Shown: positions 1 through 6,264 of the stretch, one piece after another
Position numbering within the stretch: the first letter of the stretch is position 1
Layout: every line of letters begins with the position of its first letter
NCBI GenBank assembly: GCA_044432805.1
Contig: JAWXUI010000048.1
Span: forward strand, 1-6,461
DNA: 6,461 nt
DNA from: CAYJEO01 sp044432805
GTDB lineage: Bacteria > Bacillota_I > Bacilli_A > RF39 > UBA660
Direction: 5' to 3'
Made by a program: the position numbers and the translations under genes
Notes under the pieces: model-generated
Told to the model about the DNA's origin: nothing
What the model saw: only the letters and a program-made list of their open reading frames with translations
Database searches by the model: none

Positions 1-11
1 AGAATTCAAGA

Positions 12-46
12 CTCTTTAGGAATTCAATAATTGAATTTCTAAGGAG
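12..46 (+). promoter_or_regulatory. RBS-sequestering hairpin / long dyad
   Basis: Bases 12-27 pair with 31-46 without a mismatch (two G-T wobbles, 15-43 and 20-38), leaving a 3-base loop at 28-30. The 3' arm contains the ribosome binding site AAGGAG (41-46), which lies 5 bases before the ATG at 52; the 5' arm CTCTTT (12-17) is its complement. If transcribed as RNA, the structure would hide the ribosome binding site. As DNA it is an imperfect 35-base palindrome that could be an operator. The pairing is seen directly; the regulatory role is inferred. Confidence 0.6.
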
Positions 47-51
47 ACAAA

Positions 52-390
52 ATGAAAATAAAAATTAATTATGAATTAGGAAACAGAAAATTTACAACAA
101 TCGAAATTGAAGAAGAACATGAAGATTTAGTAAAAGAATTAAACAAAGATATAAAAGCATTTGATGAAACATCAAGATTAAGAAGAAATAAAAGTATATC
201 ACTTAACAAATTGCAAGAAGAATATGATTTTGAATATCAAACAGATGAACTTGATCCATTTGAAGAATTATGCAATCAAGAAAATCTAAAACTAAAAGAA
301 ACTTACTCATCAAATCTAAAAGATGATATAAACAATGCTTTAGATAACTTATCTGAAAAACAAAAATACATCTTTATAGAACATATATAA
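52..390 (+). CDS. Sigma-70-like small HTH protein, frameshifted N-terminal part
   Basis: This frame encodes 112 aa from an ATG preceded by AAGGAG at 5 bases. The N-terminus (about 1-25) looks like a short beta-rich segment, followed by a charged stretch with RLRRNKSISL (about 42-51), an acidic DELDPFEELCNQE segment (66-78) and the start of a sigma region-4-like motif, LSEKQKYIFIEHI (100-112). The layout matches small sigma-70-like proteins often found on Bacillota mobile elements, which have a beta N-terminus, a charged R-rich linker and a C-terminal region 4. The stop at 388-390 falls before the helix-turn-helix, whose codons continue in the -1 frame to the TAG at 507-509. One added base near 389 would restore a 152-aa protein. 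Role, if functional: DNA-binding transcriptional regulator or sigma-like factor. The 112-aa product alone would lack its recognition helix. Confidence 0.75.
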   Translation: MKIKINYELGNRKFTTIEIEEEHEDLVKELNKDIKAFDETSRLRRNKSISLNKLQEEYDFEYQTDELDPFEELCNQENLKLKETYSSNLKDDINNALDNLSEKQKYIFIEHI

Positions 391-509
391 AAGATAGAAA
401 AATATCTGATATAGCAAATGAACTAAATATATCAAGACAAGCTGTACTAAAAACATACAATACAGCAAAAGAAAAATTAAAAGAAAATTTAATTAAATAT
501 AAAAAATAG
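384..509 (+). pseudogene. Orphaned HTH (region 4) end of the frameshifted sigma-like gene
   Basis: In the -1 frame relative to the upstream ORF, codons read KDRKISDIANELNISRQAV, then a Lys-rich helix, and end at TAG 507-509. This is a typical sigma-70 region 4 helix-turn-helix. It continues the motif begun upstream and aligns without a gap to the HTH of the gene at 616 (EHI-x-KDRKISDIANEL against KHVFLNQSTREISQDL). The frame is closed upstream by TGA at 354-356 and has no ATG, GTG or TTG between that stop and the HTH, so it cannot be a separate gene. It may reflect a real mutation, a sequencing or assembly error, or recoding; no classical X XXY YYZ slippery heptamer lies at the junction. Confidence 0.7.
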
Positions 510-510
510 G

Positions 511-540
511 TTGTCAAAATAAAAACTCACTTGGTGTACT
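511..540 (+). promoter_or_regulatory. Possible promoter with extended -10
   Basis: TTGTCA at 511-516 matches the -35 consensus at five of six bases. It is followed 18 bases later by TGTACT (535-540), a four-of-six match to TATAAT, with the extended -10 dinucleotide TG at 532-533. It would start a transcript just upstream of the gene at 616. The -10 is weak and AT-rich DNA yields many chance matches, so this is tentative. Confidence 0.3.
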
Positions 541-542
541 AG

Positions 543-567
543 TGAAGGGTTTGAAAATAACTCTTCA
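543..567 (+). other. Leader hairpin upstream of second HTH gene
   Basis: Bases 543-551 pair with 559-567 (nine pairs including one G-T), with a 7-base loop at 552-558. No T-run follows on either strand, so it is not a standard intrinsic terminator. It sits in the gap between the two regulator genes and may fold in the 5' leader of the gene at 616. A weaker stem (527-531 with 541-545) competes for the same bases. Confidence 0.45.
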
Positions 568-571
568 AAAC

Positions 572-608
572 AAAAGGAGGGTAGCTTATTTAAAACTAAG
601 AAAGGAGG
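572..608 (+). promoter_or_regulatory. Two Shine-Dalgarno sequences before the gene at 616
   Basis: AAAAGGAGGG (572-581) and AAAGGAGG (601-608) are both near-perfect ribosome binding sites. Only the second is correctly placed, 7 bases before the ATG at 616. No ATG, GTG or TTG lies at a usable distance after the first, so it is orphaned: possibly a standby site, a relic of a lost leader peptide, or the product of a local duplication. Confidence 0.6.
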
Positions 609-615
609 ACCTAAC

Positions 616-960
616 ATGATTAAAAAAATATTACTAGTAGATGAAACAAATCTCGATGAAGTAGACCAAATGGTTGAAGAAGAGTTAGTTAAAAAATTAG
701 ATATTGCAATAAGTTCACAAATAGATGCATTTGTACCATTAATAGGACAAGCAGTAAAAACATTAACTGATAAGCAAAAACTAATATTCTACAAACATGT
801 TTTTCTAAACCAATCAACAAGAGAAATATCTCAAGATTTATTATTAGATAGAAGAACAGTAAGAGATCATTATGATGCAGCATTAAAAAACATAAAAAAG
901 TTTTATATAAACTACAAACAAGAACTAATAGAATTATTATCAGTAATTCTAGAAGACTAA
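616..960 (+). CDS. Small sigma region-4-like HTH protein
   Basis: The gene encodes a 114-aa soluble protein starting at ATG 616, chosen for the AAAGGAGG 7 bases upstream. Residues 1-30 form a charged, probably helical segment. Residues about 49-97 resemble sigma-70 region 4: LTDKQKLIF (50-58), then an HTH around TREISQDLLLDRRTVRDHY (68-86) and a basic helix. It shares the pattern L-S/T-E/D-KQK-x-IF-x-x-H with the gene at 52, so the two look like paralogues. It lacks sigma region 2, so it is unlikely to act as a complete sigma factor; transcriptional regulation of this gene cluster is the likely role. A 35-base gap separates it from the next gene, consistent with one operon. Confidence 0.85.
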   Translation: MIKKILLVDETNLDEVDQMVEEELVKKLDIAISSQIDAFVPLIGQAVKTLTDKQKLIFYKHVFLNQSTREISQDLLLDRRTVRDHYDAALKNIKKFYINYKQELIELLSVILED

Positions 961-995
961 CAGTTACTAAAAAATAATATAAAGGAGGACATAAA

Positions 996-1487
996 ATGTC
1001 AAAAGGAAAAGTAACATTATTATTTACAGCTTCAAACTACAATGATGAATTAAAAATCAACATGAAAGTATTATTAAAAAGAAAATTACCAGGAACAATG
1101 AAACAATCAAACGATGTAGCATATAAATTCCCAGTAAAAAAAGGATTCAAATCAACAGGTACATACCTAACAATCTTTGCTAACAAAGAAAAATTCAATG
1201 AATTTAGTATTCCAGCTAGAAACAAAACAACAACATTATATATTGATGATTTTGAAGCTGAATTCTTGAAAGTAAAAACAAAAGCAGGAGACAGATACTA
1301 CCATGTTGTAGTTGTAAACTTAGGAACAACAGAATCACCAATCTTAAGAAGTTTTTATATTGATGATGATTATATCAATTTAGCTGTAACGCAAAAATTC
1401 CAATATGAAAATACATTTACTGAAGTTGAAGGATTCACTGAAACTGAAGAACTTGATGAAGATTTAGAAGAATCTAATCAAGAATAA
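996..1487 (+). CDS. Soluble protein, possible ssDNA-binding protein
   Basis: The gene encodes 163 aa from ATG 996, preceded by AAAGGAGG (981-988). There is no signal peptide or membrane segment. The body (about 1-135) is predicted by eye to be beta-rich, with dense basic patches: KVLLKRKLPGTMK (24-36) and KFPVKKGFK (44-52). It also has aromatic and beta stretches such as GTYLTIFANK (55-64) and RYYHVVVVNLG (100-110). The tail (about 144-163) is strongly acidic, including EELDEDLEES. A basic beta body with an acidic tail is typical of single-stranded-DNA-binding proteins, though the tail does not end in the DIPF-type tip of bacterial SSB. Its position before a tiny membrane protein and large exported proteins matches gene V in filamentous phages. 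The family was not recognised; the function is an inference from composition and context. Confidence 0.85.
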   Translation: MSKGKVTLLFTASNYNDELKINMKVLLKRKLPGTMKQSNDVAYKFPVKKGFKSTGTYLTIFANKEKFNEFSIPARNKTTTLYIDDFEAEFLKVKTKAGDRYYHVVVVNLGTTESPILRSFYIDDDYINLAVTQKFQYENTFTEVEGFTETEELDEDLEESNQE

Positions 1488-1502
1488 ATAAGAGGATAAC
1501 AT

Positions 1503-1679
1503 ATGACTATAGTCTTTATGATATTACAAACAATCGGAAAAATCTTAGCTACTATATTCAAAGTACTATTAGTTGTATTAAAAATCCTTATAAAGAAATT
1601 GTTAATCTTCACAGTAGCAGTACTAATTGCTTTTGTGGGGATTTTCATGCCTTTAAAGAAGAATAGTGAGGATGGATAA
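1503..1679 (+). CDS. Small hydrophobic membrane protein (58 aa)
   Basis: ATG 1503 opens a 58-codon frame ending at TAA 1677-1679, preceded by AAGAGGA (about 1489-1495). The N-terminal half (3-32) is hydrophobic, with lysines at 13, 20, 27, 31 and 32, like an amphipathic helix. Residues 33-50 (LLIFTVAVLIAFVGIFMP) form a clear membrane helix, followed by the short hydrophilic end LKKNSEDG. It lies 15 bases after the preceding stop, and its own stop is one base before the ATG at 1681, so translation is probably coupled. Candidates are a filamentous-phage coat or minor tip protein, or a small membrane accessory protein. It lacks the acidic N-terminus and obvious signal peptide of Ff-type major coat proteins. 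Confidence 0.75.
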   Translation: MTIVFMILQTIGKILATIFKVLLVVLKILIKKLLIFTVAVLIAFVGIFMPLKKNSEDG

Positions 1680-1680
1680 A

Positions 1681-3162
1681 ATGCAATTAAAGAAAATACT
1701 AGCAGTAATAGTTATAACTTTTCTAATTATATTCTCATCAAATAAAGTATTCGCTAAAGAATCAGCAATAGAAGATAAAATTATATCAGAAGTAACAGAA
1801 TACGTTTATCAAAACAAATTAAGTAGATTCCATTTAGATTATGTAGAAGACCCTGGATATCAAACATATTACTATAAACTAGTTTATCTTGCTAAAGATT
1901 TCGATAAATTTAGTAAATATTCAGAAAACCAAATAAAAAACATCTCATTACTTTATGAAGAAGAAATGAATGAAACATGGGAATTCATATTTGATAATAT
2001 GGATATTGATCCAGAACTATTAAATCAAAATCAATATCTAGGAATTTATTGGGATACAAGAACTTATCGACTTAATCTAATCTGGAGTTGTCATTATACA
2101 CCTTCAGAATACACTAATATCCTTGAAATAACTGAATCAGGTAAAACATATAAACTTTACAATAATCAATGGGATAAAGCCGATTTAAAGTACAATTGGA
2201 ACTTATCAACTAGATATCACTTTAAAGAATATGATTTAACATTAAATGTAACACCAATAGCTGCAATAACTAATGGAGTATCATCTGGAATACCTTTAAA
2301 ATCAGTTTATAACTTTGAAGGATTTACATATGGAATAGATGATGCACTATATCCAGATAGTAATACTTATTACAATAGTATGTTTGAAGGAAAAGTAGAA
2401 GGTAATATAGATTTTGATTTACAATCTACACCTAGTACAACATCAAAAAGTGTTATGCAATTAGTATCACATGCTTATGAAATAATTGAAGACTGTGAAG
2501 TTCAATCTTACTACAGCTTAAACTTTAATGGTTACGTTCATCAAGCAGTATTTAATACAACAATAGACCTAGATCAAATCTATAGAGTAGATGTTAGTTA
2601 TAAAGTAACAAATGATAATAAACAATGGTATCAATTTTGGTTATCAAATGACGAACATCAAATAACAAAGTCACTTACTCCAGAAAAGAAATCAGGAGGA
2701 ATTTTCGGATTAACAAGTTATCAAGGATTTGAAGAAGGTTCATTTCAATCAACAGATTCAAAAGCAACAAATTATAAATATAGATTACATTTAAACTACG
2801 ATGAAAATAATTGGAACATATTCAATAATGCTCCTTATCAAGAAGCTAATTATAAAAGAGTATCAGAGTTTCAAATATTTAGATTAAACTACCTATCAAA
2901 TGGAAAAGTTTATGATGTAGCAATACAAATGGATCTAATAGAAGGAGAAACAAAATTCTTCTTCGATATGGATATGATACTAGATACTGAAACATTCTAT
3001 TATGAAGTTAAAAAAGAATTTGATGACTTTATAAGAAGTATAGGAGACCTAGCATTAATATTAAAATATCTACTTATTACATTAGGAGTATTCTTAGGAA
3101 TATCACTAGTATTTTGGGTAGGTATAAAAATAAAAGACACAATAAAATATTTATTAGAATAA
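1681..3162 (+). CDS. Secreted protein with C-terminal membrane anchor, unknown family
   Basis: The gene encodes 493 aa from ATG 1681. This start is chosen because GAGG (1668-1671) lies 9 bases upstream and the Lys-rich signal peptide begins at once (MQLKK). In-frame GTG 1666 and ATG 1672 are alternatives that add five or three residues and overlap the previous gene. Residues 6-20 form the hydrophobic core, with likely cleavage after VFA (23-25). The middle is a large extracellular region rich in Tyr, Asn, Asp and Trp, with no recognised domain and very few cysteines. A membrane helix at about 463-482 is followed by the basic end KIKDTIKYLLE inside the cell. This signal-ectodomain-anchor topology resembles that of phage adsorption proteins (pIII-like) and of bacterial surface proteins. 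The next gene starts 9 bases after its stop and has a similar topology. Confidence 0.85.
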   Translation: MQLKKILAVIVITFLIIFSSNKVFAKESAIEDKIISEVTEYVYQNKLSRFHLDYVEDPGYQTYYYKLVYLAKDFDKFSKYSENQIKNISLLYEEEMNETWEFIFDNMDIDPELLNQNQYLGIYWDTRTYRLNLIWSCHYTPSEYTNILEITESGKTYKLYNNQWDKADLKYNWNLSTRYHFKEYDLTLNVTPIAAITNGVSSGIPLKSVYNFEGFTYGIDDALYPDSNTYYNSMFEGKVEGNIDFDLQSTPSTTSKSVMQLVSHAYEIIEDCEVQSYYSLNFNGYVHQAVFNTTIDLDQIYRVDVSYKVTNDNKQWYQFWLSNDEHQITKSLTPEKKSGGIFGLTSYQGFEEGSFQSTDSKATNYKYRLHLNYDENNWNIFNNAPYQEANYKRVSEFQIFRLNYLSNGKVYDVAIQMDLIEGETKFFFDMDMILDTETFYYEVKKEFDDFIRSIGDLALILKYLLITLGVFLGISLVFWVGIKIKDTIKYLLE

Positions 3163-3171
3163 GGAGGAAAC

Positions 3172-6100
3172 ATGAAAAGCAAAATAACAATATTCACATT
3201 AATATTAACAATCTTTGCATCATTATTTACAATAGTAGGATGTACTGTAAAAGAAGAGATAAAAACATATAATAATCTCGCAACTACAACAAATTTTGAT
3301 TTTGAAATACCAGATGATTTATGGGATAAATCAGATTGGTATGAAGGAACGCAAATTACTATTTCATTAATAGTAGGTGGAGATTACACTACTGAAGAAG
3401 TGTTAAAAATAGTATCCCATTATAGTGTTTGGGTTGATGGAGAAAGAGTACCTATAACAGATTATGATATAGCATTTAGATTCTCTAATAATTACCTATC
3501 AGGTTCAGCTTCTCAAAATGGTGTAACTCTAACACCGTACATTTCAACAGGTATAGGATATGATTTAGATAGAGATTTCGGTAAATATATTTTCATAGGA
3601 TTACCAATGGCAACTTATGGAACATTATTACTAGATTCAAATGAAACATATACACATACACCAGATGAAATGGTTGAATATATCATTAACAGAAAATGTA
3701 ATGTAGATTACTTATACCCATTTGAATTTCATAATAAAGATTTACATCAAGGATATGATGAAGTAATTCATACATACTATAGATCACCTTATGGATTTAG
3801 TGATTTAGTAAAAATGCATGTAACAGTAGATAACTTTGAAGATTTAATTAACACAAGTGAAGCTGATATTTACGTTCAACAAATTATATGTCCTGATGAT
3901 GATTTAGAAGATGCTGAAAGTATATATAACATTCAATTCTTTGATACTATTTATGTACCAGCTGGATTATATGGACCATCATTTATATCAGCATTAAAAG
4001 ATGTAATATTATTAAAAAATGGAGAATTCTGTGATGAAAGTATTACAGTAAGCTGTGCTACTCCAACTATTGATAACACAAAAGATTACTCATTAACAAT
4101 GAATGTTAAATTACCAGATAGTGTTTGGTATAAAAAAACTATTAACGTACAAATAATTGATTCATATTATAAACAAGGTTATGTAATACTTGAAGATGGA
4201 ACATTCGTTGTAGTTAAACATTGTGACGATGACTATCAAGGTTATGAAATAGCAGAAGGTATAAATGATTTCTTATATGATTACATACCAGAATTAAGTA
4301 ATTTAGGACTTAATGTACCTGATACTCAATATTGGGAAACAAAAGTATATGAAGGTGGAGATGTAGCTGGATTCCCATTAAAAATAATTAATTCAGGAAT
4401 AGGTTCATTATTATTCTCAACACCAGATAATCCAGTAGATAATTCTAGTGCTAAACAAGGATTTAGTGTAATAAATGAAATTTATTATACAAGTAACTTT
4501 ACAGTTGAAGATGTAGTACAAGCTCTAGGAGATGATTTCTTATTATATAATGGAGAAAAACTATACATGGATTACAAAGTAATAGCTGATATAGATCAAA
4601 ACGGATTACACGTTGAAATACATATCGGTGATGATGTTGTAACATGGTATAACATTAAACTAATTGAAGTAACAGATTCAACAGTAGGAAACTACATATT
4701 AGGAAAACATAGAGATTTCGTAAATCCAATAATTTATGTAGACCAAAGAGCAGATAACTCAATAACTTCAGAACAAATAATTCAAGAAGTATTAGAGAAA
4801 CATCATTTCGCAACATATTTATATGAAACAGCAATTTACGCTCATTTACCATCATTAGGTTATTGGGAGTTAAATGGTTTATATACAAATGGAGCTGGAA
4901 ACTACTTCAATTTAACAGGAGTATTTGAAGTTATTGATATTAATCAAAAAGTAGCAAATACAAATGTAGAATGGTATGTAGAACCAGAACCTGAATTAGA
5001 ACAAACAGATTATAGTATTGTTGAAATAGATACAATCTATTACCACAATGATATCTCAATTAATGGAGCATTAGATTTAATAAAAGATGATTTACTATTA
5101 AAGAATGGTGTTTATTGTGGATACGATTATTACATAGCAGTTAGACAATGGGATGGAGTTGAATATCCAGATGATTTTATTGGAGAACTTTTTGTAAGAT
5201 TCCCAGATGGTGTAACTAGAACTTATGAAGTTAATGTAGTTAAATTATCAGACAGTCAATTAAAAATGGGAGTTACAGTATTAGCATCAGGAGATTTATT
5301 AATATCAACATCAAGTAGATATCAATATACAAATAGTCAAATGAAACAAGGAATTCAAAATTTCGTTAGGCAATATATAAATTCATCAGATTATACAGTT
5401 ACAATAAATAATCAATATGATGATTTTAAAGTTTCTGATTTCTACTATGGTTCAATTTACGGATCAAATGAAACTAGAATAGTTATTGGTATTACAGGAT
5501 TAACTACTATCTTTAATAGTACAGAAGATAATCCAGTAGATAATGATGCATTAAAAGAAGGATATGTTTTATATCATACAATTTATTACACATCTAATTA
5601 CAAATTAGAAGATGTATTAAATGTAGTAGGAAAATATGTATTATTAAACAACGGTATTCCAGTTAATGCTGATTATAAAGTATACATAGAATTTTATGAT
5701 ACAGATATGATTACAGTAGAAATTACATTTAATGGTAATATCTTAATTACAGATGTTATTAGATTAAAAGTAGTAGATGATTCTCCAGTTGGTAATTTCA
5801 TCTATGCAAGAGCTTATTTATTTGATAACTCACTTTTAATATTAGAAGGTTCAAATAATCCACAATACGATTTCAATGATATCTTTAATTATCTATTAGA
5901 AACATATCATTATGCATGGAATGGAGTAGAATTAGATGAAGAAATATTATTAACAGAAGAATCATCTGTAGTATTAAAAGGTTCATATTATAAAAACGCT
6001 CAATATTGGAGTTACTATATGGATGTAAAAGTAATTGATTTTAATAATGAATTAGAAGATTCAAATGTAGATTTCGAAGATGAATTTTTATTCCCTGGCT

Positions 6101-6264
6101 ATCCAGATACACCAAATCCATCTGATCCAGATACTAATACTGATTCATCAGAATCAAATACACTAGCACGATTATTAGTTATTACTTTAAGTACAGTAGT
6201 AGGAGTAGTAATTATAGTAATTGCTGTTAAAGGATGTAAAAAAATAGCTTATTGGCTAAAATAA
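3172..6264 (+). CDS. Giant repeat-containing lipoprotein with C-terminal anchor
   Basis: The gene encodes 1030 aa from ATG 3172, with AAGGAGGAA just upstream. The N-terminus MKSKITIFTLILTIFASLF ends in a lipobox-like IVGC (Cys 24), so lipid attachment is likely. Five degenerate repeats of about 180 aa start near residues 62, 254, 433, 616 and 799. Each opens with a strand, a helix of the kind TSNFTVEDVV, then a strand and an NG turn. Repeats 2 and 4 resemble each other, as do 3 and 5, implying an older duplication of about 365 aa. Residues 975-997 are a Pro/Ser/Asp/Thr-rich stalk, then comes a membrane helix (about 1001-1019) and a basic end GCKKIAYWLK. The ectodomain may be a string of Ig-like beta modules; that is weak inference. 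A long extracellular adhesin or phage adsorption protein is the best guess. All 12 tryptophans are TGG. Confidence 0.9.
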   Translation: MKSKITIFTLILTIFASLFTIVGCTVKEEIKTYNNLATTTNFDFEIPDDLWDKSDWYEGTQITISLIVGGDYTTEEVLKIVSHYSVWVDGERVPITDYDIAFRFSNNYLSGSASQNGVTLTPYISTGIGYDLDRDFGKYIFIGLPMATYGTLLLDSNETYTHTPDEMVEYIINRKCNVDYLYPFEFHNKDLHQGYDEVIHTYYRSPYGFSDLVKMHVTVDNFEDLINTSEADIYVQQIICPDDDLEDAESIYNIQFFDTIYVPAGLYGPSFISALKDVILLKNGEFCDESITVSCATPTIDNTKDYSLTMNVKLPDSVWYKKTINVQIIDSYYKQGYVILEDGTFVVVKHCDDDYQGYEIAEGINDFLYDYIPELSNLGLNVPDTQYWETKVYEGGDVAGFPLKIINSGIGSLLFSTPDNPVDNSSAKQGFSVINEIYYTSNFTVEDVVQALGDDFLLYNGEKLYMDYKVIADIDQNGLHVEIHIGDDVVTWYNIKLIEVTDSTVGNYILGKHRDFVNPIIYVDQRADNSITSEQIIQEVLEKHHFATYLYETAIYAHLPSLGYWELNGLYTNGAGNYFNLTGVFEVIDINQKVANTNVEWYVEPEPELEQTDYSIVEIDTIYYHNDISINGALDLIKDDLLLKNGVYCGYDYYIAVRQWDGVEYPDDFIGELFVRFPDGVTRTYEVNVVKLSDSQLKMGVTVLASGDLLISTSSRYQYTNSQMKQGIQNFVRQYINSSDYTVTINNQYDDFKVSDFYYGSIYGSNETRIVIGITGLTTIFNSTEDNPVDNDALKEGYVLYHTIYYTSNYKLEDVLNVVGKYVLLNNGIPVNADYKVYIEFYDTDMITVEITFNGNILITDVIRLKVVDDSPVGNFIYARAYLFDNSLLILEGSNNPQYDFNDIFNYLLETYHYAWNGVELDEEILLTEESSVVLKGSYYKNAQYWSYYMDVKVIDFNNELEDSNVDFEDEFLFPGYPDTPNPSDPDTNTDSSESNTLARLLVITLSTVVGVVIIVIAVKGCKKIAYWLK
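3358..6108 (+). repeat. Five degenerate ~180-codon coding repeats
   Basis: Protein-level repeats begin near bases 3358, 3931, 4468, 5017 and 5566. Units 2 and 4 share LLLKNG followed by Cys, and a later stretch ending G-x-x-x-x-L-x-x-G (QGYVILEDG, MGVTVLASG). Units 3 and 5 share DNPVDN, IYYTSN and VGN-F/Y-I. DNA identity is mostly lost, but GATAATCCAGTAGATAAT occurs exactly at 4426-4443 and 5527-5544, 1101 bases apart and in frame. Unit 1 is the most divergent. Confidence 0.7.

Noticed and set aside
355..369. A-rich tract as a programmed -1 slippery site
   Set aside because: Shifting here would replace the conserved QKYIFIEH residues with an unrelated sequence, so the break must lie later, near 388.
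543..567. Intrinsic terminator after the frameshifted gene
   Set aside because: The stem is present but no T-run follows on either strand, so only a leader hairpin is claimed.
689..883. Reverse-strand open frame of 64 codons within the gene at 616
   Set aside because: It is antisense to a well-supported HTH gene, is Leu/Phe/Ile-rich as expected from reading A-rich codons backwards, and has no ribosome binding site of note.
1037..1225. Reverse-strand open frame within the 163-aa gene
   Set aside because: Shadow of a strongly supported gene, with no independent signals.
1505..1514. Perfect 10-base palindrome GACTATAGTC at the start of the 58-aa gene
   Set aside because: Short, within codons, and expected by chance in AT-rich DNA; no further arm extension.
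3000..3197. Reverse-strand frame across the 493-aa/1030-aa junction
   Set aside because: It covers a membrane-helix coding end and the start of the next gene; its composition is that of a complementary shadow.
4655..4888. Reverse-strand 77-codon frame in the repeat protein gene
   Set aside because: Leu-rich antisense shadow inside a continuous 1030-codon gene.
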